A stretch of DNA of 64,000 bases from NCBI RefSeq assembly GCF_947500075.1, contig NZ_CANMQS010000002.1, positions 496,001-560,000 of the forward strand, read 5' to 3'. The notes beneath the pieces were generated by a model. The model saw only the letters and a list, made by a program, of their open reading frames with translations, did no database searches and was not told the origin of the DNA. The position numbers were made by a program, and so were the translations under genes. Source of the DNA: an uncultured Sulfitobacter sp. (GTDB lineage: Bacteria > Pseudomonadota > Alphaproteobacteria > Rhodobacterales > Rhodobacteraceae). Below, piece by piece: positions 47,754-56,701 of the stretch; the stretch's first letter is position 1; each line of letters opens with the position of its first letter.

Positions 47754-49912
47754 GAGCGCTCGTATCTTTCTGTTCCGCTGTTGGCCGCAAAGCCCCTGAG
47801 CCCGACGTTAAATCCGAAATCAGTTGAGGGCTCAACACTTGTTGAGGAGGAATAGCGCCGCCGGACCGAGAGGTCCACCGACACGCATTCGTTAAAGTAG
47901 GTCAGGCCAAGTCCCGCTGTGGCGGCGCGGTCATCGGCCACGTCGAAGCGCCAATCGGCATTGGCGGTCCAAGAGGCGTTGATCTTGTAGCTGCCATCAA
48001 GCGTGATCTCTGACACGGCCTGGGTGCGGTCTTCTGCCGCGTCTTCGTCCAGCCAAACATAGCTGCCGCCCAGCCGTCCCCGGTTGAAGGTCCAGTCACC
48101 GCGCAGTTCCGCCTTGGCAAATTCAAACCGATCGTCAAACAGGCCGCGCCCGGTGAGGGACAGGCCTTCGGGCATTTTGATCTGTCCGGCCAGTAGATAA
48201 TCCGATTCGATGCCATCCAGACCCGATGAGGTCGTGAACGCAGGGTCGCTGTCGCGGCGAAAGACCTGCCCGACGGCCACATGGGCGTCCCAGCCCGCAG
48301 GATCGACGCGGGTCCAGGTCAGGCCCACCGCCGCCGTCGTACCCCGCTCGCGCCGGTCAGGGCGCGGGAAGCGGGACAGGGACAAAAGGTTGCCCTGATC
48401 AAACTCCACCCGCGTGCTTTCCTCATTCGGGATCACCAGACGGGTGCCATCGACCCAGCCCAGTTGCACCACCGGTTCCAGCACATCCACCGCACCGCCT
48501 GCGGCCCGGCGCATCATCGGATAGCGCAGGGCGAGGGCGGCCTGGGTGGTGATGTCGCTGTGGTTCTGGGCGAAGGTGGAATCCTGCGTGATGTCGAAGA
48601 AGTTGAAGCTTGCACCCACCTGTGTGTCCGCCACCAGCCCGCCGCGCAGGACCGCACGGTGGATCCAGTCCACCCGCCCGTTGATCCGCGCCACATCGCG
48701 GCCATCAACAATCAGATCCGCATCCGGGCCATCCGTGTCCAGATCCGACGACCTGCGGTGCCCATGCGCCTGCAACCCAAAGCGCAGCTCGCCGCCGAAT
48801 GCCTTGGGGAAAAAGCGGCGTTCATAAAGACCGTCCAGCACAAAGGTCGGCTGTGTCGCGTTCACTTCGCCATCGCGCAGGGTCTCGAAGTTGAAAACGG
48901 AGCCGCGCACAAACTCATCCCGGCGGGCACGGCTGACGGTCAGCTCGCTGCTCAACCGGTCGCTGGAGGAGTATCCGTATTCCGTCAGATAGGCGCGGTC
49001 GGTGGTCAGTTCGACGTTGAAGGTCAGCTTGTAGTCCCGTTGCAGGTCGAACTGGCCGTCGCCAAAGAGGTATCCGCGCACCTCGCCGGGCAATTCGTCG
49101 TCGCGGGTGATCGCGCCTTCGAATTCCATGCGCCCGTTGCGCACCGCCTGCCGGTAGCGGAATTCAAGCGTGCGGGTGTTGGGCGACAGATAGGGCGTCA
49201 GTGTCAGATCACGGTGATCGCCCAGTTTGATGAAATACGGCACCTTGATCCCGATCCCCAGTTTCGAGGTGGAGCGGATCGTGGGGGCAAGGAACCCGGT
49301 GGCCCGGTCGAGGGTCGGATCAGGCAGGCGCAGGCGCGGGATGTAGAACACCGGCACGTTGCGGATGCGGAATTGCGCGTCGTCGAAATAGAGCTGCTGT
49401 TCCTCCTGATCGTGCACCACACGCCGCGCCCGGATCTGCCAGAGCGGCGCTTCGCCGTTTTCGCAGACCTGGCAGGAGGTCACGGCGGTTTTGTACAACT
49501 GGCTGTAGCGTCCCTCGACCCGGTTGATCTGATGGGCGGCAAGCTGCACCTGCTGGCTGAGGATCAGCCGCGCGCCGGTCAGCAGTCCGTTTTGCAGGTC
49601 CGGGTCAAGCTGGGCCGCATTGGCCAGCAGGATCGTTTCTGACCCTTCGGACAGGGTGATCGGGCCTTCGATCTCAAGCGCGCCGGTGGATTGGTTGTAT
49701 CGGATGGCCCGGGCTTGCAGGCGTGTATTGCCCTGAAACGCTTCCACATTCCCTTGCGCCACCAATGTCTTGTCACGGGTGATGAACACCTGATCGGCCA
49801 CCAGCACCGCGGCTTGCGGTTGTTCCGTGTCAGCCGGTGTTGTCTGCGTTGTGGCGTGCTGAGGCACAGCCAGCAAGGCGATCAGAGACAGCGAGGAGAG
49901 CAGGCGTTTCAC
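47744..49912 (-). CDS. lptD: LPS-assembly protein LptD
   Basis: Outer-membrane beta-barrel that inserts lipopolysaccharide into the outer leaflet. The 722-residue product starts at GTG 49912, directly after the lptG stop, with a signal peptide (MKRLLSSLSLIALLAVPQHA). An OstA/LptA-like N-terminal domain follows (VFITRDKTLVAQGNVEAFQGNTRLQA), then the barrel domain with VTSCQVCENGEAPLWQIRA. That stretch's two Cys, plus others such as NECVSVDLSV and the C-terminal SCR, suit disulphide-linked LptD. SurA, a known helper, follows immediately. Confidence 0.95.
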   Translation of the reverse strand: MKRLLSSLSLIALLAVPQHATTQTTPADTEQPQAAVLVADQVFITRDKTLVAQGNVEAFQGNTRLQARAIRYNQSTGALEIEGPITLSEGSETILLANAAQLDPDLQNGLLTGARLILSQQVQLAAHQINRVEGRYSQLYKTAVTSCQVCENGEAPLWQIRARRVVHDQEEQQLYFDDAQFRIRNVPVFYIPRLRLPDPTLDRATGFLAPTIRSTSKLGIGIKVPYFIKLGDHRDLTLTPYLSPNTRTLEFRYRQAVRNGRMEFEGAITRDDELPGEVRGYLFGDGQFDLQRDYKLTFNVELTTDRAYLTEYGYSSSDRLSSELTVSRARRDEFVRGSVFNFETLRDGEVNATQPTFVLDGLYERRFFPKAFGGELRFGLQAHGHRRSSDLDTDGPDADLIVDGRDVARINGRVDWIHRAVLRGGLVADTQVGASFNFFDITQDSTFAQNHSDITTQAALALRYPMMRRAAGGAVDVLEPVVQLGWVDGTRLVIPNEESTRVEFDQGNLLSLSRFPRPDRRERGTTAAVGLTWTRVDPAGWDAHVAVGQVFRRDSDPAFTTSSGLDGIESDYLLAGQIKMPEGLSLTGRGLFDDRFEFAKAELRGDWTFNRGRLGGSYVWLDEDAAEDRTQAVSEITLDGSYKINASWTANADWRFDVADDRAATAGLGLTYFNECVSVDLSVRRRYSSSTSVEPSTDFGFNVGLRGFAANSGTERYERSCR

Positions 49913-51010
49913 TCAGCCGTCCTCCACATGCAACAGCAGGCCAAGCGCCAGCAGGACAGCGGCCACGGGCGGTGCCCATGCCGACAGCAGAATGGGGATC
50001 TGCCCGTTCTCCCCCAAGATCTGCGCAAAGCTGCGAATGAAGTACAAACCAAATCCCAATAGCACCGATGCCAGTACAGCAACCCCTGTACCACCAAATC
50101 TGGTATGCCGCATGGTGAAGGCGCTCGCAACAAGAACCATCGCGACAAGGAACAGCGGCCGGGCAATTTCCGCCTGTAGCCCCACTTTGTGTTTGCGTGC
50201 CGAAAAGCCGGCCTGTTCCAGTTGCGCGATGTATTCCGGCAAATCATAAATCGCCACGGTGCCCGCGTCGCCAATGCTGCTGCGGATACGATCAAGCGTC
50301 AGCGACGACGGGATGGTCAGTGTTTCATGGAAGGTCGCATTGCCTTCGGCGTTCACCCCCTGACCCAGTGGCCATTTCTTGGCCAGCCGCAGGGACCATG
50401 TGCCGTCTTCCAGCGCCGCCGATTGCGCCTCGATCCGCTGAATGGGGCCGTTGGCGTTGTCATAGGTCAGAAAGGTCACGTCATAGAGCACGGAGGCATC
50501 CGTGTTGGAGCGCCAGGCGCGGATCACGGTTTGGCCCTCGGGCGTGCCCTGCCGCAGCCACAGCCCTTCGTCGCTGATCGACAGGGCCGCACCGCCGTTG
50601 CTGAGGATACGGTCCGACAGCTGGATGTAGCGCGCGCCTGTTGCCGCGGCGATGGGGTTCAGCGCGCTGACCGCAATCAGCCCGATCAGCAGCGCCACAG
50701 CGCCCGGTGCCATCAGGATCTTCAGCGCTGACCGGCCGGAGGCGCGGGTCACAACCAATTCGGATGAGCGCGCCAGAGAGACAAACAGCGCCACCGTCGC
50801 CAGGATCATGATCAGCGGCAGGATCTGGTTGATGGTCTGCGGCACGTTGAGCAGCGTCAGCCCCATGATCCGCTGCCAGCCGATGTCATACTCCCCGAAT
50901 TTGCGGGTCTGTTCGACCAGATCGACCAGCATGATCAGCGCAAAGATCACCGTGGTGATCAGCAGGACCGAGGTGATGAACCGGCGCGCGAAATACAGAT
51001 GCAGGATCAT
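49913..51010 (-). CDS. lptG: LPS export ABC transporter permease LptG
   Basis: Inner-membrane permease pulling LPS towards the periplasmic bridge with LptF and the ATPase LptB. ATG 51010 (MILHLYFARRFITSVLLITT) gives 365 residues with three N-terminal and three C-terminal membrane helices around a periplasmic jellyroll domain. The LVDLVEQTRKF and ASGRSALKILMAPG stretches are typical of the YjgP/YjgQ family. It overlaps lptF by 4 bp and abuts lptD. Confidence 0.95.
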   Translation of the reverse strand: MILHLYFARRFITSVLLITTVIFALIMLVDLVEQTRKFGEYDIGWQRIMGLTLLNVPQTINQILPLIMILATVALFVSLARSSELVVTRASGRSALKILMAPGAVALLIGLIAVSALNPIAAATGARYIQLSDRILSNGGAALSISDEGLWLRQGTPEGQTVIRAWRSNTDASVLYDVTFLTYDNANGPIQRIEAQSAALEDGTWSLRLAKKWPLGQGVNAEGNATFHETLTIPSSLTLDRIRSSIGDAGTVAIYDLPEYIAQLEQAGFSARKHKVGLQAEIARPLFLVAMVLVASAFTMRHTRFGGTGVAVLASVLLGFGLYFIRSFAQILGENGQIPILLSAWAPPVAAVLLALGLLLHVEDG

Positions 51011-52149
51011 GGGGCGGCCCGCCGTCTGCGCGCGCGGGCCAGCCAACCGGGATAGGCCGCATGGGTCAGCATCGCAGATCCGAGTACCAGCCCGAAAAGC
51101 GACGGCACATACATCAGCGGCCAGTTCGACGCATCATTGCGCACCAGATCCACAGCCACCCCGCGGAACCCGTCAATGACCACCAGCAGACCAAAGGCGA
51201 TGGCCGCTTCACGCCAGACGCCAAAGCGGGAATACCCCCCCACCAGAAGTGTCGCAAACCCCAGAAGGGCGGCGACGACGCAGAACAAGGGCTGGGTGAA
51301 GCGTTGATGGAATTCCTCTGCAATGCCGTTGCGAATATTGCCGGTGCGCGCGCCGAGGGTGTCCCAATCCTCAAACAGCTCAGGTGTGATCATCGTGCGG
51401 ATTGACTGGAAGCCATCCTGATCCCGGCTGACCAGCGTGGAGATATCAAAAGAAAAGTCCCGAAACTGTGCCGTGGCCAGACGCCGCTCCGTATTGTCGA
51501 GCCGCTGTGCCAGCCCATCCACCATGATCAGCGTGGTGCCTGTTGCCGTATTCGCCTCATTGCGCACCAGATAGGCTTCGGCGGCGGTATAGATCACCCC
51601 TTCATCCGGGTTGCGGCGGTCGGACAGGAAGACATCGCGCAGCACACCGTCTTCGTCGATCTGGCGGGTGTAGAAGGTCACGTTATCCGCCGGATGCAGA
51701 AAGGTGCCTTCGGTCAGCAGCCCGTTGGTGACATTCTGGGCGATCTCCGTTTCCCGCTGGGTCAACTGGCCTTGCGCCATGGGCACCAGAAAATGGGTCA
51801 GCACGCTCATCATCAGGGCGACGGAGATGCCGTAGACCAGCACCGGGCGCACCAGCCGCCAGGGGCCTGCACCAGTGGATTGCAGCACCGTCAATTCAGA
51901 TTCGCCGCTCATCCGGTTGGTGACATAGACCGCCCCCGCGAAGGTCGCGATGGGCAGCACGGTGACCACCAGTTTCGGCAGGCTGAGAGAGCTGAATTCA
52001 AGGAAAACAAGCGCGGATTGGCCGTTGCCGATCAGCCGGTCAAACAGCACCACGGCCCGGTTGATCCAGAAGAGCGCCACCAGCACAAGCGCAAAGAAGC
52101 CAAACAGCACGAACAGCTGTGACAGCATGTAGCGGTCAAATCTGGTCAC
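51007..52149 (-). CDS. lptF: LPS export ABC transporter permease LptF
   Basis: Partner permease of LptG, 380 residues. Translation starts at GTG 52149 after GAGAGG. The N-terminal MTRFDRYMLSQLFVLFGFFALVLVALFW and SLPKLVVTVLPIATFAGAVYVTNRMSGESELTVLQSTGAG are family hallmarks. It opens the long minus-strand operon ending at 44112. The promoter should lie in the 133-bp divergent gap shared with pepA. Confidence 0.95.
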   Translation of the reverse strand: MTRFDRYMLSQLFVLFGFFALVLVALFWINRAVVLFDRLIGNGQSALVFLEFSSLSLPKLVVTVLPIATFAGAVYVTNRMSGESELTVLQSTGAGPWRLVRPVLVYGISVALMMSVLTHFLVPMAQGQLTQRETEIAQNVTNGLLTEGTFLHPADNVTFYTRQIDEDGVLRDVFLSDRRNPDEGVIYTAAEAYLVRNEANTATGTTLIMVDGLAQRLDNTERRLATAQFRDFSFDISTLVSRDQDGFQSIRTMITPELFEDWDTLGARTGNIRNGIAEEFHQRFTQPLFCVVAALLGFATLLVGGYSRFGVWREAAIAFGLLVVIDGFRGVAVDLVRNDASNWPLMYVPSLFGLVLGSAMLTHAAYPGWLARARRRRAAP

Positions 52150-52282
52150 TGCGACCTCTCTCGAATGCTCTGACGGCGTCGTTTCCCGGCAGGTTAGCTG
52201 AAAAACAGCGGGGCGGAAACTGCTATCTGGTCTCTGCCCCGGTCGCGCGCTAGGTATGTTGCGAAATCACTCAGAGGCCCCC

Positions 52283-53746
52283 ATGACCGAGCTTACACCG
52301 ATCTCCTTTACACAGACTGACCTTGACGCAATCGCCACCCACACCGGCCGGATCGCAGTCTTTGTATCCCCCGACGCAGACCTGACAGGTGCGGCGGCAG
52401 CCGTGGACAGGCTGACCGGCGGTGCCGTGGCGCGGATGATGGCGGGGGACGGGTTCAAAAAGCTCAAACCCGGCGACGGCATGACCCTGACCTATCCCGG
52501 TGCCATGGCGGCGGAGGCGGTTGAAATATTCGTGGCACCGGGCAGCGTGGTGGAACAGCGCAAGGCCGGCGGCACGATTGGCAAAGGCCGGGGCAAAGCC
52601 GACGTGGTGATCTTTGCCGATGATGCCGCCACTGCGGCGCAGGTGGCCTATGGTGCCGCGCTGCGCGACTATGCCTTTGAGGATCACAAGACCGGTGGCA
52701 CACCGGCAGGTGGTCAGATCACCGTCATGACATCCTCCCCGAGCGATGCAGAAGCCGCCGCAGCCCCGCTTCTGGCGGTGGCCGAAGGCACCTTCATGAC
52801 CCGCGATCTGGTCAACGCGCCTGCAAATGTGCTGACCACCACCGCCTTTGCCGATCAACTGGCGGAGATGTCCGCGCTTGGCCTGAAGGTTGAGGTGCTG
52901 GAAGAGGACGAACTGGCAAAGCTTGGCATGCGCACGCTGCTGTCCGTGGGGCAGGGGTCGGACAGCCCATCAAAGGTCGTGGTCATGCGCTGGGAAGGCG
53001 GCACCGAAGGGGCAGCCCCGCTGGCGCTGGTGGGCAAAGGCGTGGTGTTTGACACCGGCGGCATCAGCCTGAAACCGGCGGCTGGCATGGAAGACATGAC
53101 CATGGACATGGGCGGCGCCGGTGTTGTGTCCGGCGTGATGCGCGCGCTGGCCCTGCGCAAGGCCAAGGCCAATGTGGTGGGTCTGGTCGGGCTGGTGGAG
53201 AACATGCCGTCGGGCAATGCCACCCGTCCGGGCGACGTTGTCGCTTCCATGAAGGGCGACACGGTGGAGGTGATCAACACCGATGCCGAGGGCCGTTTGG
53301 TGCTGTGTGATGTGATGTGGTACGCCCAAGAGCGGTTCAAACCAGCGGGCATGATTGATCTGGCCACGTTGACGGGGGCGATCATCATCGGACTGGGCCA
53401 TGAAAACGCCGGCGTTTTCTCCAATGACGACGATTTCTGCACAGCCTTTCTGGACGCCGCCAAGGCCGAGGACGAAGGCGCGTGGCGGATGCCGCTGGGC
53501 AAAGCCTATGACGATATGCTCAAAAGCCGGGTCGCGGATATGAAGAACGTCGGCGGTCGGCCCGCAGGGTCGATCACGGCGGCGCAGTTCCTGCAACGGT
53601 TCGTGAAAGACGGCACGCCCTGGATCCATCTGGACATCGCCGGGGTGGCATCGCTGAAATCCGAAACGCCGCTGGCGCCCAAAGGGGCAACCGGTTGGGG
53701 CGTTGCGGCGCTCAACCGGCTGGTGGCCAACAGATACGAGGGATGA
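52283..53746 (+). CDS. pepA: Leucyl aminopeptidase
   Basis: Cytoplasmic M17 metallopeptidase removing N-terminal residues; some homologues also bind DNA. ATG 52283, with AGAGG upstream, gives 487 residues. The C-terminal catalytic half holds ALVGKGVVFDTGGISLKPA (metal-binding Lys/Asp), MDMGGAGVVSGVM, and the signature NTDAEGRLVL with the catalytic Arg. The divergent lptF and downstream holC form the conserved lptFG/pepA-holC neighbourhood. Confidence 0.96.
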   Translation: MTELTPISFTQTDLDAIATHTGRIAVFVSPDADLTGAAAAVDRLTGGAVARMMAGDGFKKLKPGDGMTLTYPGAMAAEAVEIFVAPGSVVEQRKAGGTIGKGRGKADVVIFADDAATAAQVAYGAALRDYAFEDHKTGGTPAGGQITVMTSSPSDAEAAAAPLLAVAEGTFMTRDLVNAPANVLTTTAFADQLAEMSALGLKVEVLEEDELAKLGMRTLLSVGQGSDSPSKVVVMRWEGGTEGAAPLALVGKGVVFDTGGISLKPAAGMEDMTMDMGGAGVVSGVMRALALRKAKANVVGLVGLVENMPSGNATRPGDVVASMKGDTVEVINTDAEGRLVLCDVMWYAQERFKPAGMIDLATLTGAIIIGLGHENAGVFSNDDDFCTAFLDAAKAEDEGAWRMPLGKAYDDMLKSRVADMKNVGGRPAGSITAAQFLQRFVKDGTPWIHLDIAGVASLKSETPLAPKGATGWGVAALNRLVANRYEG

Positions 53747-53753
53747 TCCCGTT

Positions 53754-54212
53754 ATGGGTGCTGCCTATTTCTACCACCTGACCCGCAGGCCTTTGGCGGA
53801 GACGCTGATGATGCTTCTGGGCAAGTCGCTGGACAACGGCTGGCGCGTCGCGGTGCGTGGCACGGACCGGGCCGCACTTGAGGCGCTTGATCAGGCGTTG
53901 TGGCTGGGCCCGGACGATGGGTTTTTGCCCCATGGGCTGGCGGGCGGGCCGCAGGATGCGGACCAGCCGGTGCTGCTGACGGATGAGATGGAGGCCGCGA
54001 ATGCGCCTCATTGCGTGATGTCGGTGGAGGGTGCTGAGGTCACAGCGGCTGAGATTGCCGCCCTCGACCGGGTGTGCGTGCTGTTCGACGGCAATGATGA
54101 GGTCGCGCTGAACCGTGCACGGGGGCAGTGGAAGGCGCTGAAGGACGCAGGTGCCTCGGCGCAGTATTGGTCTGAGGAAAGCGGGCGCTGGGAGAAGAAG
54201 GCGGAGACGTGA
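53754..54212 (+). CDS. holC: DNA polymerase III chi subunit
   Basis: Clamp-loader accessory subunit linking the replisome to single-strand binding protein. The product has 152 residues. MGAAYFYHLTRRPLAETLMMLLGKSLDNGWRVAVRG, LWLGPDDGFLPHG and the late CVLFDGNDEVALNRARGQWKALK are the usual HolC stretches. ATG 53754 lies 7 bp after the pepA stop, supporting co-transcription. The AT-richer methyltransferase gene follows after 110 bp. Confidence 0.93.
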   Translation: MGAAYFYHLTRRPLAETLMMLLGKSLDNGWRVAVRGTDRAALEALDQALWLGPDDGFLPHGLAGGPQDADQPVLLTDEMEAANAPHCVMSVEGAEVTAAEIAALDRVCVLFDGNDEVALNRARGQWKALKDAGASAQYWSEESGRWEKKAET

Positions 54213-54265
54213 GGGCGGGGCGGACGAAGCGCCATTTCGCTGCGGCTGCGCCAATGGCAGCTTAG

Positions 54266-54300
54266 GTGATTTGGTAAAAGGTGGTAGGGTCGTAAATCAC
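54266..54300. promoter_or_regulatory. Inverted repeat upstream of the imported methyltransferase
   Basis: GTGATTT (54266-54272) and AAATCAC (54294-54300) form a 7-bp inverted repeat spaced by 21 bases, ending 22 bp before ATG 54323. The half-site spacing of about three helical turns would suit a dimeric regulator. The element is short and may be accidental. Confidence 0.35.
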
Positions 54301-54322
54301 AAATTGGAAAAAGTTGGTTGTC

Positions 54323-55156
54323 ATGAACAACGATAAGAAAATTTCCACTCACTATCACCACGGAAACCTACTAACCGCGATTGAGGCAGGCCTCAAAAAA
54401 CAGGGTATTAAACCTGAAAACGCCAGTGTTGAGGATCTTGGTCCGGTAGACGAATTTCACATTGGTGGGCGGGCAGCGAGCATCCATTTCCTGGATCAGC
54501 TTAGGATATCGCCGTCCCAAACCGTACTCGATATCGGCTGCGGTTTGGGAGGTTCGGCGCGTTTCACTGCGAAGACTTACGGGGCAAAGATTACTGGGAT
54601 TGATCTGACATCTGAATACGTTGATGTCGGGCAGCGACTTTGCGAATGGGTCGGCTTGTCGGATAGCATAACACTCCAGCAAGGTAGTGCACTTTCGCTT
54701 CCTTTTGAGGATGCGAGTTTTGACGGCGCATTCATGATGCACGTCGGTATGAACATCAAAGACAAGCATGGTCTGACTTCTGAGGTGTCCCGTGTTCTGA
54801 AATCGGGCGCAAAGTTTGGTATCTACGATATCATGAAGGGTAACGACGAGGAGTTAATCTACCCTGTTCCTTGGGCAACAACACCTGAAACTAGCTGGGT
54901 TGCAGAGCCCAAAGACTATCGAATGGCACTCGAAGCCAATGGGTTCGTCGTCGATGTGGAAAACAATCGTCACGACTTTGCAATGGATTTCTTCAAGAAA
55001 ATGAAGGCCGCATCCGAAGCCGCTGGAGGACCACCCCCTTTGGGTTTACATGTACTCATGCAGCAGACCACCGCAGAAAAAATCCCAAATATGGTAGCAA
55101 ATTTGGCTGCAGGGCGCATTTCACCGATCGAAATGATCGCGATTAAAGACGCCTAG
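54323..55156 (+). CDS. Class I SAM-dependent methyltransferase, AT-richer than neighbours
   Basis: Methyltransferase of 277 residues. The SAM-binding motif I is VLDIGCGLGGSARFTAKTYG, near 75-94; ITGIDLTSEYV supplies the acidic residue of motif II, and LPFEDASFDGAFMMHVGMNI motif IV. The C-terminal part (KDYRMALEANGFVV ... PNMVANLAAGRISPIEMI) resembles small-molecule N- or O-methyltransferases. The substrate is not identifiable. Base composition (near 47-50% GC by eye, against about 63%) and A/T-ending codons differ from both neighbours, so recent transfer is likely. ATG 54323 is chosen over an upstream TTG. Confidence 0.82.
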   Translation: MNNDKKISTHYHHGNLLTAIEAGLKKQGIKPENASVEDLGPVDEFHIGGRAASIHFLDQLRISPSQTVLDIGCGLGGSARFTAKTYGAKITGIDLTSEYVDVGQRLCEWVGLSDSITLQQGSALSLPFEDASFDGAFMMHVGMNIKDKHGLTSEVSRVLKSGAKFGIYDIMKGNDEELIYPVPWATTPETSWVAEPKDYRMALEANGFVVDVENNRHDFAMDFFKKMKAASEAAGGPPPLGLHVLMQQTTAEKIPNMVANLAAGRISPIEMIAIKDA

Positions 55157-55315
55157 AACTTTGGGCTATAGCGTTGTGATGAAACCGGTGGGATCGACAT
55201 TGAAGGCTAGAATAACGGACATACGTGCAGCACGCAGCATCGGTCAATGTGGGCTCATCGCGATCATCGCCGCATCCCATTTCTATCGGCTTGGCATGTC
55301 GGAGCAGGATTGCCG

Positions 55316-55900
55316 CTACCGGGTCAGCACCAACTCTCCGCCTGCGATCTCGATACGGCCCCAGCGTTGCAGGTATCCCATGCCGAGCAGGGATTGCTCC
55401 ATCTGCCCTTCGTTCACCACGGCGGCGACGTTCTGGTCGACCACGCCGCCCAGCACCACCTGATCGAGGCGCACAAAGGCGGTGCGGACTTCGCCGTTCG
55501 CGGTATTGGCGCGGCCGAGGTAGTTGAGGCTGTCCAGATCAAGGCCCACGCGGGTGGCGTCGGCCTGGGTCAGGACCATGTCTGTGGCCCCTGTGTCCAC
55601 CACGAAGCGGATCGGCGCGTCGTTGATTTGCAGGGTCAGGTAGTAATGCCCGTCACGCGCGCGGGGCACGACGATCTGGTCGCCGTCGGCGATCACCATC
55701 TGCGGGCTGCCTGCTTGCCTGCTGATGTCCTGCCACAGGCCCACGGCAGCGGCGCCGCCGACAAAGATCATCGCCCAGACGGCGGCGTATTGCAGGGTCT
55801 TGTTCAACCCGTCGCCGCGCGACTGCACAAAGAACCAGCCCGCAACCATGACCAGCAGGACAATCAGATAGATCAGGCGGTCTGTTTCGATGTTATCCAT
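55316..55900 (-). CDS. Retropepsin-like aspartic protease
   Basis: A 194-residue inner-membrane protein. Two N-terminal hydrophobic segments (LIYLIVLLVMVAGWFFV and LQYAAVWAMIFVGGAAAVGLW) precede a periplasmic domain with the active-site motif FVVDTGATDMVLTQADATRVGLD and the second half LGMGYLQRWGRIEIAGGELVL. This is the TIGR02281-type clan AA protease, which works as a dimer. Natural substrates are unknown. It is separated from the methyltransferase by 159 bp of non-coding DNA. Confidence 0.87.
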   Translation of the reverse strand: MDNIETDRLIYLIVLLVMVAGWFFVQSRGDGLNKTLQYAAVWAMIFVGGAAAVGLWQDISRQAGSPQMVIADGDQIVVPRARDGHYYLTLQINDAPIRFVVDTGATDMVLTQADATRVGLDLDSLNYLGRANTANGEVRTAFVRLDQVVLGGVVDQNVAAVVNEGQMEQSLLGMGYLQRWGRIEIAGGELVLTR

Positions 55901-55953
55901 GGCATCCTCGTGATCGCGTCAGCCTTTGATATAGGGAGCAAGCCGCGTGACGG

Positions 55954-56586
55954 CTAGCCCGCGCCGGGGCCAAAGCCGAAGGCGGCCAGACCGTCGAGGA
56001 CGAATTGCACGGACAAAGCGGCCAGCAACATGCCGAGGATGCGGGTGATCACGTCAATCCCGGTTTTGCCGATGACCCGGTCCAGTACGGAACTGGCCAT
56101 CAGGACCAATGTCATCAGGATCAGCGTCAGCGCGGTGATGCCCAGCACGGTGATCATGCCTTCGGCGCCGGGTTTTTCACCCATCAGCAGGATGACGGAT
56201 GCAATGGCCCCCGGACCTGCGATCAGCGGGATGGCGAGGGGGAAGACGGAAGGGTCTTCTGTCTCTTCGTCTTCGGTCTTGTCTTCGCGGCGTTTGGTGC
56301 GGCGTTCAAACAGCATGTCGAGGGCCGTGAGGAACAGCAGGATGCCGCCTGCGATGCGGAAGGCGGGCATGGAAATGCCGACGAACCCCAGCAGTGCTTC
56401 GCCGAAGAAGGCAAAAAGGGCGAGGACGAAACCGGCGGTCGCCGTGGCGCGCAGGGCGACACGGCGGCGTTGAGCGGGGGTCATGCCGCGGGTCAGCGCC
56501 AGAAACAGCGGCGCGATGCCAATGGGGTCGATCACCACAAGCATTGTGACGAGGGCGGTGATGATGAAAGCGGTGTCGAAAATCAT
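55954..56586 (-). CDS. MarC-family integral membrane protein
   Basis: A 210-residue protein with six hydrophobic segments. MLVVIDPIGIAPLFLALTRGMTPAQRRRVALRAT and the central IPLIAGPGAIASVILLMGE are the MarC signatures. A charged loop (RRTKRREDKTEDEETED) sits between helices three and four. Despite the historical name, antibiotic resistance by this family is not established, and its transport substrate is unknown. It lies upstream of the aspartic protease gene, with 53 bp between. Confidence 0.9.
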   Translation of the reverse strand: MIFDTAFIITALVTMLVVIDPIGIAPLFLALTRGMTPAQRRRVALRATATAGFVLALFAFFGEALLGFVGISMPAFRIAGGILLFLTALDMLFERRTKRREDKTEDEETEDPSVFPLAIPLIAGPGAIASVILLMGEKPGAEGMITVLGITALTLILMTLVLMASSVLDRVIGKTGIDVITRILGMLLAALSVQFVLDGLAAFGFGPGAG

Positions 56587-56641
56587 ATCGGCGTTCCGTG
56601 ACCTGAAGGAGGGCTGCGCCCACGCGATTTTATTGGTTTTT

Positions 56642-56669
56642 GGGGCTCTGCCCCGTCAGCAGAGCTGAC
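56642..56669. terminator. Two adjacent short hairpins after the ABC-F gene
   Basis: GGGGC-tct-GCCCC (56642-56654) is followed directly by GTCAGC-aga-GCTGAC (56655-56669), then CCCCGGGATATTTAGGGAG. They lie between the MarC start and the ABC-F stop, both minus-strand genes, so they may end ABC-F transcription. The GGATATTTA block recurs near 62288 in front of ureB. Confidence 0.5.
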
Positions 56670-56701
56670 TCCCCGGGATATTTAGGGAGAAAAGAGGGGG
56701 G

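Noticed and set aside
55161..55463. 100-codon frame after the methyltransferase
   Set aside because: Most of it overlaps the aspartic protease gene in antisense; no ribosome binding site or recognisable motif.
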